Below are positions 9,310 to 20,380 of a stretch of DNA of 64,000 bases, in pieces. Where the stretch lies: positions 1 to 64,000 of the forward strand of contig JAKAJL010000006.1 of assembly GCA_021813805.1 (NCBI GenBank). Direction: 5' to 3'. The translations under genes and the position numbers were made by a program. This DNA comes from Pseudomonadota bacterium. GTDB taxonomy: Bacteria; Pseudomonadota; Alphaproteobacteria; Rhizobiales; Beijerinckiaceae. Numbering within the stretch: the stretch's first letter is position 1; each line of letters starts with the position of its first letter. The notes beneath the pieces were generated by a model. It did not search any database. It worked only from the letters and a program-made list of their open reading frames with translations, and was not told where the DNA came from.

Positions 9310-10650
9310 CTATGCCGCCGCGGCCACCGCTTCGCAAACGTCGTTGACGATCTGCTCGACCAAAGCGCGGTCGTCGCCTTCGGCCATCACGCGGATGACC
9401 GGCTCGGTGCCGGAGGGACGGATCACCAGCCGGCCGCCGTCTCCCAGCTTTTCCTTGGCCGTCTGGATCGCCTTGGACACATTGGCCGCCTCCAGCGGCC
9501 TGCCGCCCTTGAAGCGCACATTCTTCAGGATCTGGGGCAGGGGATCGAAGGCGTGGCAGACCTCCGACACCGGGCGGTTGCGCCTTTTGACCACGGCCAT
9601 GACCTGCATGGCCGCGACCAGGCCGTCGCCGGTGGTGGAATAATCCGACAGGATCATGTGGCCGGACTGCTCGCCGCCGATATTATAGCCATGCTCGCGC
9701 ATGTGTTCGAGCACATAGCGGTCTCCGACCGGGGTGCGGGCGAGCGACAGGCCGATCGAGCGGAGATAGCGCTCCAGCCCGAGGTTGGACATGATTGTGG
9801 CGACAATGCCGGGTTGGGACAGGCGTCCTTCGGCGTTCCAGTCCTGGGCGACCACGGCCATCAATTGGTCGCCGTCGACCAGATGGCCGTTCTCGTCCAC
9901 GATCAGCACGCGGTCGGCGTCGCCGTCGAGGGCGATGCCGATATCGGCGCGCAATTCTCGGACTCTTCGGGCGAGCGCTTCGGGGGAGGTGGAGCCGACG
10001 TCGCGGTTGATGTTCATGCCGTCCGGCTCGACGCCGAGCGAGAAGACTTCGGCCCCCAGCTCCCACAAGGCTTCCGGCGCCACCTTGTAGGCCGCGCCGT
10101 TGGCGCAGTCGATCACGATGCGCATGCCCTCGAAGGACATGTTGCGCGGCAGGGTGTGCTTGGCGAATTCGACATAGCGGGCGCGCACGTCGTCGACGCG
10201 CCGCGCCCGGCCGAGGCTGGAGGAGGTAGCAAGGCGCCCGGCGAGATCGGAGTCCATCAGGGCCTCGATCTGGCGCTCGACCTCGTCGGAAAGCTTGAAG
10301 CCCTGCGGGCCGAACAATTTGATGCCATTGTCCTCGAAAGGATTGTGCGAGGCCGAGATCATCACGCCGAGGTCGGCGCGCATCGAGCGGGTGAGCATGG
10401 CGACCGCCGGGGTCGGCATCGGGCCAAGCAGCAGCACGTCCATGCCGACCGAGGTGAAGCCGGCGACCAGGGCGTATTCGATCATATAACCGGAAAGCCT
10501 GGTGTCCTTGCCGATGACGACGCGATGCCGATAGTCGCCGTTGCGGAAAACAAAGCCCGCCGCCTGGCCGACCTTCAGAGCCAGTTCCGGGGTGATGACC
10601 TTGTTGGCGAGACCGCGAATGCCGTCGGTGCCAAAATATTTGCGGCTCAT
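9310..10650 (-). CDS. glmM: phosphoglucosamine mutase
   Basis: A 446-residue alpha-D-phosphohexomutase. The start motif [12 protein letters not shown] and the phosphoserine loop [15 protein letters not shown] (catalytic Ser101) identify GlmM. A metal-binding DGDADR and the C-terminal [15 protein letters not shown] complete it. It converts glucosamine-6-phosphate to glucosamine-1-phosphate on the way to UDP-GlcNAc, used for peptidoglycan and lipid A. The start at 10650 is fixed by the conserved N-terminus. It follows ftsH on the same strand as in other alphaproteobacteria, but a clear terminator between them suggests its own promoter. Confidence 0.97.
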   Translation of the reverse strand: MSRKYFGTDGIRGLANKVITPELALKVGQAAGFVFRNGDYRHRVVIGKDTRLSGYMIEYALVAGFTSVGMDVLLLGPMPTPAVAMLTRSMRADLGVMISASHNPFEDNGIKLFGPQGFKLSDEVERQIEALMDSDLAGRLATSSSLGRARRVDDVRARYVEFAKHTLPRNMSFEGMRIVIDCANGAAYKVAPEALWELGAEVFSLGVEPDGMNINRDVGSTSPEALARRVRELRADIGIALDGDADRVLIVDENGHLVDGDQLMAVVAQDWNAEGRLSQPGIVATIMSNLGLERYLRSIGLSLARTPVGDRYVLEHMREHGYNIGGEQSGHMILSDYSTTGDGLVAAMQVMAVVKRRNRPVSEVCHAFDPLPQILKNVRFKGGRPLEAANVSKAIQTAKEKLGDGGRLVIRPSGTEPVIRVMAEGDDRALVEQIVNDVCEAVAAAA

Positions 10651-10779
10651 GGCCAAGGCTTCTCCGTCTGAGGCGGCGCGAATCGTGAAAATCCGCACGA
10701 ATATAATCAAACTGGGCGGAACCGGCGTTCACAAAAGATATACAGGCTTAACATGCCCGCGAGCCGCCGCCGGCGCATG

Positions 10780-10811
10780 AAAAGCGGGCCGGATCGTTCG
10801 ATCTGGCCCGC
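10780..10811 (-). terminator. Rho-independent terminator of ftsH
   Basis: Read on the minus strand, GCGGGCCAGATCG and CGATCCGGCCCGC form a 13-bp stem with one mismatch and a two-base loop, followed by TTTTC. It starts 27 bases past the ftsH stop. Confidence 0.8.
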
Positions 10812-10837
10812 GAATCAGGAAATTGGGGGAGGCCGGA

Positions 10838-12769
<1,932 letters not shown>

Positions 12770-12863
12770 CGTCTGTCCCGCGGAGCCTCTCCCGTCGAGC
12801 GTCGCTCGCTTGCCTTTCCACGTATGTAGGCCCGCCGCGCGGCCTTGCCAAGTGAGTTGAGGG

Positions 12864-13922
12864 TCAATCCGGCAAAGGCCCGCGAAATTCACCCGCCACG
12901 CTTTCGCCCGCCGCGACCGCGCCGCGCCGGCGCGCCTTTTCCCGGCGCAGCGCCAGGACGCCGCTCGCATCGAGCCTCGCGGCGCATCCGCCGAGCGTCG
13001 CGCGCAAGGCGTCGCCCTTCCGGCGCGCGTTCTGCAAATTGTTCGCGATAGCCTCCAGGCGCTCCAGCCGGGAGGGCGGCGCGCCAGCGACCCGGGCCAA
13101 AGCCAGGCCGAGAAAGCGCTCGAAAATGGCCGGAGGCGCGCCGTCGATCTGGCGCAGATCATAGACATGGGGCTCAGCGGTCGCCGCCCGGGACAAGAGA
13201 TCGCGCGCCGCCCATCCGATCGCCTCGTCGGCCTTGCGCGCCCGTTCAGCAAAGGTCGTTATCCTGTCCGGCGTCAGGCCGAGACCGTGCAAGGCGGAGG
13301 CGGCGGCGCGCCAGCGCGCGCGCGCGAAAACAGCATTGGAGTTGGCTGGGTCGTCGAAAAAATCCTGCCCCTCGCGCCGGCAAAAATCAATCAGGGCCTG
13401 TTTGCGCAGGCCAAGCAGGGGACGGATGAGGCGGCCTCCGCCAAAGTTCTGGTCAAGCCTCTGGTCGCGCGCCATGCCGGAAAGGCCCGAAATCCCGCTG
13501 CCGCGCGCGAGCCGGATCAGGACGGTCTCCCATTGGTCGTCGGCGTGATGGGCCACGGCGACGGCCTCGGCGCCGACGAGGCGCGCATGGTCGAACAGCA
13601 GGGCGTAGCGGGCGGCGCGGGCCTTTTCCTGAACGCCCGTCGCGGGCTTGGCGCCGCGCCAGGGCAGAATGGCGTGATCGAGGCCGAGGCCGCGCGCCCA
13701 GCGGCCAACCTGGGCCGCTTCGGTCCCCGAGTCCGGCCGCAGCCCATGATCGACAGTGGCGGCGTGGAGCGCGACGCCGCGCCTTACGTCGCGCCAGCGC
13801 AGCGCAAGGCGCATCAAAGCCAGGGAATCAGCTCCGCCCGATACGGCGATCAGCAGGCCGGACAGGTTCTCGAAGCCGGCGAACAGCCGGTCGGGCGCGA
13901 GATCGTCGGGCGTCGTCAGCAA
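12864..13922 (-). CDS. tilS: tRNA(Ile)-lysidine synthetase
   Basis: A 352-residue PP-loop ATPase. The ATP-binding motif SGGADS is at 28-33, and the HHADDQ-type motif appears as [20 protein letters not shown]. TilS attaches lysine to C34 of the CAU-anticodon tRNA(Ile), changing its reading from AUG to AUA; it is essential. The first 7 bases overlap the end of cpoB, which indicates translational coupling. The C-terminal part is Arg/Ala-rich and poorly conserved, as is usual for this family. A 94-base spacer separates it from ftsH. Confidence 0.93.
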   Translation of the reverse strand: MLTTPDDLAPDRLFAGFENLSGLLIAVSGGADSLALMRLALRWRDVRRGVALHAATVDHGLRPDSGTEAAQVGRWARGLGLDHAILPWRGAKPATGVQEKARAARYALLFDHARLVGAEAVAVAHHADDQWETVLIRLARGSGISGLSGMARDQRLDQNFGGGRLIRPLLGLRKQALIDFCRREGQDFFDDPANSNAVFARARWRAAASALHGLGLTPDRITTFAERARKADEAIGWAARDLLSRAATAEPHVYDLRQIDGAPPAIFERFLGLALARVAGAPPSRLERLEAIANNLQNARRKGDALRATLGGCAARLDASGVLALRREKARRRGAVAAGESVAGEFRGPLPD

Positions 13923-14995
13923 GAGGCCTTTTTCGCCTCGCGCTCGGCGGCGAGCTTTTCAGCCGGCGAGGCGCTCGGATATTTGCGCGGCATTTCCGAG
14001 AAGAAGGCGCAGGCCTGCTCCTTGGCGCCGAGGGCGTTGAGCGAAACGCCAAGCCTGACCATGGCGTAGGGCGCGACGGGGCTGGTGGCGTAATCCTTGG
14101 CGATCTTCAGGAACTGCTCGGCCGCCTCGCGATGGCGGTTCTCGTAGAAATAGGACTCGCCGAGGTGGAAGATCGCCGTCGCGATATAGCGGCTGCGCGG
14201 ATTGTTCTGCACGAAGGCCGCGAAAGCCTGCTGCGCGGCGTCGTAATGCTGCGACCTGAGTTCGCCCAGCGCGGCGTCATATTCGGATTTGACCTTATCG
14301 GCAGGCGGAAGCGCCGCGGCCCGGGCCGAGGCGCCGGCGGCGGATGGCCCCGCGGGCGCCGGCGCCAAAGCGGCGGCGTCGCCGCCCCGCAGGGACGGGG
14401 GACGAATGTCGAGCGGCTTGCTGGCCGAACCGGGCGAGCCCAGCGGCAGCGGCGCGCCGGGCGCGCTGGGTTGGGCGCTGGGGTCGAAGGCGTCGTGGCG
14501 GCGCCCGTCCGCGCTGGTCGCCGCCGCCGGGGGCGCCAGATCGGGCGCGGCGGCCGCCGCGGGAGCGGCGGGGTCTGCCGGCGGCGGGACATTGGCCGAG
14601 ACGGAAGCCCCGGCGTCCGGATCGCCGTTCAGCTCCGAGCGATGGCGCGGCGCCGCGCCGTCGGAGGGCTGGCCGGCGCGGGAGTCCGCGTCCGATTGGA
14701 CCTTGCGCAGGGCGTCTTCGAGCCGCTTGACCTGGAACTGCAACTGTTCGATCTGGCCGTTCAGGTCGCGGACCTGGCTTTCCAGCCGGTCGACGCGCAG
14801 CAGCGCGGAAGTGTCTGGCCTCGTGTCCTGACTCGGCGCGTCGGCGCCCTGGTTCGGAACATTGGCGGCGGGGCGGTCGAAGAACTGGGCCCGCGCCGCG
14901 TCGGCGCCCGAAACGAGCGCGGCGGCGGCCAGGGCCGCGATCAAATTCTTGCGTGACGCGGCGAAACGAAGGGCGCGCGGCGACAAAATGACCAT
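13916..14995 (-). CDS. cpoB: Tol-Pal system protein YbgF/CpoB
   Basis: A 359-residue periplasmic protein. It has an N-terminal signal sequence (hydrophobic to about residue 33, Ala-Arg-Ala), then a coiled coil (DRLESQVRDLNGQIEQLQFQ...). A long Pro/Ala-rich linker follows, and then a C-terminal TPR domain beginning at KSEYDAALGELRSQHYDAAQ. CpoB couples peptidoglycan synthesis with outer-membrane constriction together with the Tol proteins. The linker (about residues 120-225) is longer and lower in complexity than in enterobacteria. It lies after pal, separated by a terminator, and overlaps tilS by 7 bases. Confidence 0.92.
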   Translation of the reverse strand: MVILSPRALRFAASRKNLIAALAAAALVSGADAARAQFFDRPAANVPNQGADAPSQDTRPDTSALLRVDRLESQVRDLNGQIEQLQFQVKRLEDALRKVQSDADSRAGQPSDGAAPRHRSELNGDPDAGASVSANVPPPADPAAPAAAAAPDLAPPAAATSADGRRHDAFDPSAQPSAPGAPLPLGSPGSASKPLDIRPPSLRGGDAAALAPAPAGPSAAGASARAAALPPADKVKSEYDAALGELRSQHYDAAQQAFAAFVQNNPRSRYIATAIFHLGESYFYENRHREAAEQFLKIAKDYATSPVAPYAMVRLGVSLNALGAKEQACAFFSEMPRKYPSASPAEKLAAEREAKKASC

Positions 14996-15094
14996 CCTTT
15001 TTCAAACCTCGGCGGGGGAGAATTCATGTTTAACATATGTTGCGCCGCGATGAGGTAAAAAAGTGGCGTCGGCGTTGCTTTTTGCCCACGGAAA

Positions 15095-15124
15095 CAAAAA
15101 AGCCGGCGCCCGAGGACGCCGGCG
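15095..15124 (-). terminator. Rho-independent terminator of pal
   Basis: On the minus strand GCCGGCG, an 8-base loop and CGCCGGC are followed by TTTTTTG. It lies just beyond the pal stop codon and would separate pal from cpoB transcription. Confidence 0.85.
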
Positions 15125-15147
15125 AAACCATGGGAGCCTGGGCTGGA

Positions 15148-15666
15148 TCAGCTCTGGCCGCCGTGCAGCACGGTCACCGCGCGACGGTTCTGCGACCAGC
15201 AGGATATGTCGTCGCAGACCGCGACCGGGCGTTCCTTGCCATAGGAGATGGTCTTGATGCGCGAGGCGGCGACGCCGCGCGAGACCAGATAATCCTTGGT
15301 CGCCTGGGCGCGACGCGCGCCGAGCGCGAAGTTATATTCGCGGGTGCCGCGCTCGTCGGCATGGCCTTCGATGGTGAAATTGTAGCTTGCATAGCGGTTG
15401 AGCCATGTCGCCTGTTTGTCCAGCGTGGCCTGGGCCGTGGCGCTCAACTGGCTGGAGTCGCTGTCGAAAAATACACGGTCGCCGACATTGACCGCGAAAT
15501 CCTGACTCGACCCGGGCGTGGCTGAGCCCGAAACGCCGACGCCGGCGCCGCCGCGTCCGTCGAGGCCGGCCATGTCGGTCGGGTTCTTGGCGCAGGCCCC
15601 GAGAGCCAGGGCCGCTGCGAGAACGGCGGCGTGCTTCAGGCCGACCATCGAGCCAAGTTTCTTCAT
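15148..15666 (-). CDS. pal: peptidoglycan-associated lipoprotein Pal
   Basis: A 172-residue outer-membrane lipoprotein. The signal sequence ends in lipobox LGAC (Cys25). An OmpA-like peptidoglycan-binding domain follows, with the motif TIEGHADERGTREYNFALGARRAQ, whose Asp and Arg contact diaminopimelate. Pal anchors the outer membrane to the cell wall and binds TolB. A GGAG ribosome site lies eight bases upstream of the start. It is separated from tolB by a 355-base spacer that holds a RIME-like repeat, so it probably has its own promoter. Confidence 0.97.
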   Translation of the reverse strand: MKKLGSMVGLKHAAVLAAALALGACAKNPTDMAGLDGRGGAGVGVSGSATPGSSQDFAVNVGDRVFFDSDSSQLSATAQATLDKQATWLNRYASYNFTIEGHADERGTREYNFALGARRAQATKDYLVSRGVAASRIKTISYGKERPVAVCDDISCWSQNRRAVTVLHGGQS

Positions 15667-15819
15667 CCGTTGCGCTCCTTTACCTGGCGGCCAGGGCAGG
15701 GTCGAAACCCTCGCGGCCGGGTCGCCGTTACGCTCTAGTCCGCGATACGCCCGCCGGACAAAAGGACGGGCGGGTTCTGTCTCAAGTCCTAGACCGCGAA
15801 TGTTAAGCGAGAGTTTTCG

Positions 15820-15838
15820 TAACCTTGATGAAAGGTTA
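15820..15838. promoter_or_regulatory. short inverted repeat upstream of pal
   Basis: TAACCTT (15820-15826) and AAGGTTA (15832-15838) form a 7-bp palindrome with a 5-base spacer, about 155 bases upstream of pal. The rest of the 15667-15920 stretch shows no gene. A protein-binding site is possible but unproven. Confidence 0.3.
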
Positions 15839-15920
15839 TGAAACTTGGCGGTATTGTGATCTTTCCCGGCGTGGTTAACAGGGCGTTCATGGCGGGAATG
15901 GGGCGGCGGCGCGATTGCTT

Positions 15921-16023
15921 AGAGCGCGTTCGAGGGGCGTCTGGTCGAACGCGCTCTGTTATCTCGTTGTTTTGGCGGATATTCCGATCCGAAAAGTCTA
16001 TCAGCTTTTCGGGAATATGCGCT
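15921..16023. repeat. RIME-like composite palindromic element in the tolB-pal spacer
   Basis: Two palindromes lie side by side over about 103 bases. The first has 13-bp perfect arms (AGAGCGCGTTCGA and TCGAACGCGCTCT) with an 11-base spacer. The second (15975-16023) is imperfect, with arms ATATTCC and CCGAAAAG facing CTTTTCGG and GGAATAT. The size and two-palindrome plan match rhizobial intergenic mosaic elements (RIME). The right end supplies the tolB stop codon region (16022-16024). A homologous second half recurs at 18983-19026. Confidence 0.75.
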
Positions 16024-17326
16024 AGCCGATCAGGCCGCTCCAGGACGGGTCGGAGGCGAAGCTCTGCGTCGGGATCTCGAATTCGGCGTGGCCGAAAATA
16101 TCGCGCATGAACAGGCGCGGGCCGCCGTTCACATTGCGGAAGAACATCACGAACAGACCGTTGGGCGCCCAGGTCGGCCCCTCGTTGTGGAAGCCTTCGA
16201 CGAGGATCCGCTCGCCCGAGCCGTCGGGCTTGATGACGCCGATGGCGAAGCCGGCGGAGGACTGGCGGGTGAAGGCGATATAATCGCCCTTGGGCGACCA
16301 GACGGGGGTCGAATAGCGGCCTTGGCCGAAACTGATGCGGTTGGCGCCGCCGCCGCTTGCGCTCATCACATAAATCTGCTGGGCGCCGCCGCGATCAGAT
16401 TCGAAACAAATTCTCGAGCCGTCCGGCGAATAGCAGGGCGAGGTGTCGATCGCCGAGGAATTGGTCAGCCGCGTGGTGGCGCGGGAGCGCAGGTCCATGC
16501 TGTAGATATTGGCGACGCCGTTCTGCTCCAGCGACATGACGATCCTCTGGCCGTCCGGGGAGAAGCGCGGCGAGAAGGTCATGCCGGGGAAATTGCCGAC
16601 CACCTCGCGCTGGCCGGTGTCGATGTTCAGCAGGAAGACGCGGGGGTCCTCCGCCCCGAAGGACATATAGGTGAGCTCCTGCGAATTGGGCGAGAAGCGC
16701 GGCGTCACCACGAGATCGTCGCCGCGCGTCAGATAACGCGCGTTGGCGCCGTCCTGGTCCATGATCGCCAGCCTTTTGGTGCGGTTCTGGCGCGGGCCGG
16801 TCTCGTCGACGAAGGCGATGCGGGTGTCGAAAAAGCCGCCTTCGCCGGTGACCTTGGAAAAGATCGCGTCCGACACGATATGGGCGACGCGCCGCGAATT
16901 CTTGGGGTCGGTGACATATTGCTGGCCCGCGGCCTGAGTTCCGGCGGCCACGTCCCAGAGGCGGAATTCGGTCTTCATGCGGCCGTCGGGGCCGCGCGCG
17001 GCGCGGCCAACCACGACATATTGGGCGTTGAGCGCCCGGAACGCCGCCATGTTGGGGGCGGCGTCAGGGTTGACGCCCGTCCCGGCCGCGCCGGCGTCCA
17101 CAGGATTGATGAAAACCGAACGTTTGAAATTACTGACGATGACCGAGGCGATCGCCGCGCCGCCGTCGCCGGCGAAGGGGACGATCGCCACATTGACCGG
17201 CGTGAAATTGCCCCCGCCATGCACGTCGAGATAGCGTTCGGCGGCGCTAAGCCGGGGCAGAAGGGGGCTGAGGGCGAGGCCGCCGAACAGGGCGGCGGCG
17301 GCGCGGCGGCTGGGCGTGAATGGCAT
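16022..17326 (-). CDS. tolB: Tol-Pal system beta-propeller protein TolB
   Basis: A 434-residue periplasmic protein. A signal sequence of about 28 residues is followed by the TolB N-terminal alpha/beta domain and then a six-bladed propeller. The blades show the repeating pattern SPDG.RI/W.P.G..IAF (for example [16 protein letters not shown] and [16 protein letters not shown]). TolB links the TolQRA inner-membrane motor to Pal. It follows tolA on the same strand with a 91-base spacer carrying a palindromic repeat. The stop codon lies at the edge of the RIME-like element. Confidence 0.97.
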   Translation of the reverse strand: MPFTPSRRAAAALFGGLALSPLLPRLSAAERYLDVHGGGNFTPVNVAIVPFAGDGGAAIASVIVSNFKRSVFINPVDAGAAGTGVNPDAAPNMAAFRALNAQYVVVGRAARGPDGRMKTEFRLWDVAAGTQAAGQQYVTDPKNSRRVAHIVSDAIFSKVTGEGGFFDTRIAFVDETGPRQNRTKRLAIMDQDGANARYLTRGDDLVVTPRFSPNSQELTYMSFGAEDPRVFLLNIDTGQREVVGNFPGMTFSPRFSPDGQRIVMSLEQNGVANIYSMDLRSRATTRLTNSSAIDTSPCYSPDGSRICFESDRGGAQQIYVMSASGGGANRISFGQGRYSTPVWSPKGDYIAFTRQSSAGFAIGVIKPDGSGERILVEGFHNEGPTWAPNGLFVMFFRNVNGGPRLFMRDIFGHAEFEIPTQSFASDPSWSGLIG

Positions 17327-17368
17327 CGGGAGGTCCTGGCGTTCCGTGTGAAGCGTTTTGTTTTTGAC

Positions 17369-17411
17369 GCATAATCTAATTCAAAAAGTCTGCAACTTTT
17401 TGGGATCATGC
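17369..17411. repeat. palindromic repeat copy in the tolA-tolB spacer
   Basis: GCATAATC ... AAAAAGT/ACTTTTT ... GATCATGC forms an imperfect hairpin with nested arms. It belongs to the common rhizobial GCATGATCCCGAAAAG...CTTTTCGGGATCATGC type and is followed by CTCTA, as many such repeats are. It is the most diverged of the three copies seen here. Confidence 0.65.
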
Positions 17412-17417
17412 TCTAGG

Positions 17418-18464
17418 TCAATTCAAGATTTCGGGGTCGAACCCGACCACCCAATCCTTCCATTGATCATAATAGGGCTGGTATTGGGCGGGAATGCGAA
17501 GGGGATTGCAACGCCGCACCGCGCGCAGGGCGCTTTCGGCAAGGCCCCGGAAATTGGGATCGGACGGCGGGTTGAGCAGCACCGGCTGGCTGGCGAGCGA
17601 GCCGTCCGGACGGTAGGAGACGCGGATCTTTGCGACATATTTGTCGCCGGTCAGCGGCAGATAGTTCCAGCATTGCTTGTACTGCTCCTGCAGCAGGGCG
17701 CCGAGCGCGTCGGCCATCGAGGGCGACATGCGCGCGCCCGTGGCGTGGCGCGCGCCCAGGGCGGCCGAATGGCTGACCTCGCGCCCCGTCGTGAATTTCG
17801 CCTCCGGCGCCTTCTCGTCGAGGAGCTTCGCGACCTCGTCGAGATTGGCGGTCTGATGCCGTTTTTCGCTTTGCGCCTTGGGCTTGGGCGCCGGCTGGTC
17901 CTTGCTTTGCGCGAGCAGCTTGGCCACTTCGTCGAGCCTGGGCGGCTTGGGGGTGGGCTTGGGGGTGGGCTTGGGGATCGGCTTTTCCGGCGGGCGCTTC
18001 GGCGGCTCGGGGGCGGGCTTCTGTTGCGCCTGCTCCGGCTTTGTCGGGCGCGGCGGCGGGCGGACCGTCTCCGCGTCGTCCCGTTCGGCCTGTTTTTCCG
18101 GCTCGGGCGGCGGCTCCTTGGCGGCTGGCGGGGGCGCGGGACGCGCCGGGGGCGTGGGCGGCGGCGGGGGCGGCGTCAGCGAAGCCTTGGGCGGCTCGGG
18201 CCGTGGCGGAGGCGGCGGCGGGGTCGGTTTGAGCTCGGAGGGTTCGGCGACCTTGTCGACCTGGGGCTTTTCGGCCAGTTTGGCGGCTTTCTCGCCCTGC
18301 ATGACCTCGTGGAACTGGGCGTCGGTGATGGTCTCGACCGGGACGGCTTCGGTCGCGTCGGCGAATTTCTCGTCACGGGAAAAATGGACGAGCAGAAACG
18401 CCAGCAGCCCCAGATGGACCGCCGCCGAGACGAGAAAACCCGGCTCCGACCGCGAAAACCTCAC
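17418..18464 (-). CDS. tolA: cell envelope integrity protein TolA
   Basis: A 348-residue inner-membrane protein. One N-terminal membrane helix ([19 protein letters not shown]) carries the S-x3-H-type motif used to contact TolQR. A long Pro/Lys-rich periplasmic arm follows, then a C-terminal domain with the conserved [14 protein letters not shown] and final strand that binds TolB. The motif LDEVAKLL occurs twice in the arm. TolA transmits proton-motive-force energy to the outer membrane. Its start overlaps the tolR stop (ATGA), so the two are translationally coupled. Confidence 0.93.
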   Translation of the reverse strand: MRFSRSEPGFLVSAAVHLGLLAFLLVHFSRDEKFADATEAVPVETITDAQFHEVMQGEKAAKLAEKPQVDKVAEPSELKPTPPPPPPRPEPPKASLTPPPPPPTPPARPAPPPAAKEPPPEPEKQAERDDAETVRPPPRPTKPEQAQQKPAPEPPKRPPEKPIPKPTPKPTPKPPRLDEVAKLLAQSKDQPAPKPKAQSEKRHQTANLDEVAKLLDEKAPEAKFTTGREVSHSAALGARHATGARMSPSMADALGALLQEQYKQCWNYLPLTGDKYVAKIRVSYRPDGSLASQPVLLNPPSDPNFRGLAESALRAVRRCNPLRIPAQYQPYYDQWKDWVVGFDPEILN

Positions 18465-18949
18465 TTCGTCTGACCCTGACTGGCTCCCTGACTGGCTCCC
18501 GGCTGACCGCTCTGCTGGCTGGTCACCAGAGCGACCTTCTTGAAGCCGGCGGCGGTGAGGTCGGACATGATGTCGGCGACCCGTCCGTAAGGCACCTGTT
18601 TGGAGGCGCGCACATAGACGCGCTCGTCAACGCCGGCCGACGCCTGGGCCTGGACGCCAGCGATCAGATCGGACTGGGCGATTTTCTGGTCCATCAGATA
18701 GAGGTCGCCGTGGTCGTCGATCGAGATGGCGATCGGCTTCTTGTCGATATTCAGTTCGCCGGCCTTGGTCGCCGGCAGGTCGATCGGCACGCCGGAGGAC
18801 AGCAAAGGCGCCGCGACCATGAAAATGATCAGCAGAACCAGCATGACGTCGATGAAGGGCGTCATGTTGATGTCGGCCATGGCGCGATAGCGCGGCACGC
18901 CGCGCCGCCGCCGCCCGCCTTTTCCGCCTGATGAAACCGCCATACCCAT
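18461..18949 (-). CDS. tolR: Tol-Pal system protein TolR
   Basis: A 162-residue ExbD/TolR protein. After a short Arg-rich cytoplasmic stretch comes a membrane helix with the proton-channel aspartate in [16 protein letters not shown]. The periplasmic domain ends in [18 protein letters not shown]. With TolQ it forms the proton-driven stator of the Tol motor. Two close ATGs (18949 and 18943) are possible starts. It overlaps tolA by four bases and follows tolQ after a 78-base spacer that contains a palindromic repeat. Confidence 0.96.
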   Translation of the reverse strand: MGMAVSSGGKGGRRRRGVPRYRAMADINMTPFIDVMLVLLIIFMVAAPLLSSGVPIDLPATKAGELNIDKKPIAISIDDHGDLYLMDQKIAQSDLIAGVQAQASAGVDERVYVRASKQVPYGRVADIMSDLTAAGFKKVALVTSQQSGQPGASQGASQGQTK

Positions 18950-18982
18950 TTGGCTGCTCTCTTGTTATCTAATTGTTTTGCC

Positions 18983-19026
18983 GCATATTCTTGTCCGAAA
19001 ACTCTGTCAGCTTTTCGGGAATATGC
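18983..19026. repeat. palindromic repeat copy in the tolQ-tolR spacer
   Basis: GCATATTC ... CCGAAAA/TTTTCGG ... GAATATGC forms a nested hairpin. With its left flank (TTATCT, TTGTTTTG) it matches the second half of the 15921-16023 element over about 65 bases. It lies 2 bases from the tolQ stop and could shape the transcript between tolQ and tolR. Confidence 0.75.
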
Positions 19027-19027
19027 T

Positions 19028-19756
19028 TCAGGCCGCGTTGTTGCGCTGTGCGGCGTGCTGGTCGATCTGCCGCGACAGGATGGCCGAGAATTCATCGGCG
19101 AAACTCTCCATCCGCGCCTGGGTCTTGGCGACGTCGCCGGAGAGCTTGTTATAGGCGATCAGCGCCGGAATGGCCGCGAACAGGCCGAGGGCCGTGGCGA
19201 ACAGGGCCTCCGCGATGCCCGGCGCGACCACCGCGAGCGAGGTGTTTTTCGAGGCCGCGATCGAGCGGAACGAGGTCATGATGCCCCACACGGTGCCGAA
19301 CAGGCCGATGAAGGGGCCAGCCGAAGCCACGGTCGCCAGAACCAGAAGATTGGCTTCGAGCTTTTCGACCTCGCGGGCGATCGATACGTCGAGCACTTTT
19401 TCGATGCGCGACTGCAGGCCGACGAAAGAGGCGTGGGCGTTCTGGAAGGATCGCTTCCATTCGCGCATGGCCGCGATGAACAGCGAGGCCGTCGCCATGG
19501 TGGGCCGGGCGGAGAGCGAATGATAGAGGTCTTCGAGCGAACTGCCAGACCAGAACAGATTTTCGAAATCCTCGATCGCGGCGCGGGCGCGGCGGATCAG
19601 CAGGGTCTTGTCGATGATGATCGCCCAGCACCAGACCGAGGCCGCGAGCAGGCCGATCATCACCAGCTTGACGACGAAGGACGCGCTCCAGAACATGGCG
19701 AAGACGGAGGCCTGAACCCCGGCGTCGGCGAGCGGCGTGGCGGCGATTTCATTCAT
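19028..19756 (-). CDS. tolQ: Tol-Pal system protein TolQ
   Basis: A 242-residue MotA/TolQ/ExbB-type protein. It has a first membrane helix near residues 17-45 and two further helices in the conserved block VASAGPFIGLFGTVWGIM and GIAEALFATALGLFAAIPALIAYN. It forms the five-fold stator around TolR. The start at 19756 (MNEIAATPLADAG) is preferred over an upstream in-frame Met six residues earlier. It follows ybgC on the same strand after 155 bases, a spacer that could hold the operon's main promoter. Confidence 0.96.
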   Translation of the reverse strand: MNEIAATPLADAGVQASVFAMFWSASFVVKLVMIGLLAASVWCWAIIIDKTLLIRRARAAIEDFENLFWSGSSLEDLYHSLSARPTMATASLFIAAMREWKRSFQNAHASFVGLQSRIEKVLDVSIAREVEKLEANLLVLATVASAGPFIGLFGTVWGIMTSFRSIAASKNTSLAVVAPGIAEALFATALGLFAAIPALIAYNKLSGDVAKTQARMESFADEFSAILSRQIDQHAAQRNNAA

Positions 19757-19911
19757 GAAGACGGTCCTTCGCAATTCCGGCGGCGCGCGGCCATTTTTCT
19801 TGCGCGCGCGACCCTCTGCCTTGGAAATCGGTCATTTCTGCGGCCCCAAAGCTTAAAAAAGCGCCGCCGCGATTCACTTTCAGTTAAGCGCATTGCGTGG
19901 TTAACAATGGG

Positions 19912-20373
19912 TTACGATTTGTGCGGCGCCGCGCCGAGCGCCAGCTTTTCGCGAATTTCGCGCGGCAGCCGGCGTGGCTTGCCGTCGGCCAGCGCCGCGA
20001 TCAGGACTTTTGCGGTGAAAAGAATTTCCGTCGCGCGCCGCACGATCTGCTCCAGCTCGATCGTGGCGGCGGTGATCTTGAGCGGCCTGGTCTCGACGGT
20101 GAGCAGATCGTCCATGCGCGCCGGTTTCAAAAATTCGAGCTGCATCCGCGCAACCACGAAAAACAGGGCGTCGCCGCTCTCGCCGGCATGGATCGCGCCC
20201 TGATGAAAGCCAAGCTCGCGCAGCATTTCTGTGCGCGCGCGCTCGATGAAACGCAGGAAATTGGCGTGATAGACGAGGCCGGTGAAGTCGGTGTCCTCGA
20301 AATAGACGCGGATGGGGAAGGTATGGCGGCCGTTGCCGGAACCGGCTATCGTGCGCAAAAATTTCGGCACCAT
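19912..20373 (-). CDS. ybgC: Tol-Pal-associated acyl-CoA thioesterase YbgC
   Basis: A 153-residue hotdog thioesterase. The catalytic Asp lies in VYFEDTDFTGLVYHANFLRF, the 4-hydroxybenzoyl-CoA thioesterase signature, followed by the helix ERARTEMLRELG. YbgC is almost always found just before tolQ; it hydrolyses short acyl-CoA or acts on acyl-ACP in phospholipid metabolism. Here it is in its usual place before tolQ, but its usual upstream neighbour ruvB is displaced by an inserted gene only 7 bases away. Confidence 0.94.
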   Translation of the reverse strand: MVPKFLRTIAGSGNGRHTFPIRVYFEDTDFTGLVYHANFLRFIERARTEMLRELGFHQGAIHAGESGDALFFVVARMQLEFLKPARMDDLLTVETRPLKITAATIELEQIVRRATEILFTAKVLIAALADGKPRRLPREIREKLALGAAPHKS

Positions 20374-20380
20374 GCCTCGC

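Noticed and set aside
8662-10671. 669-codon plus-strand frame across rluD and glmM
   Set aside because: Shadow of two well-identified genes on opposite strands.
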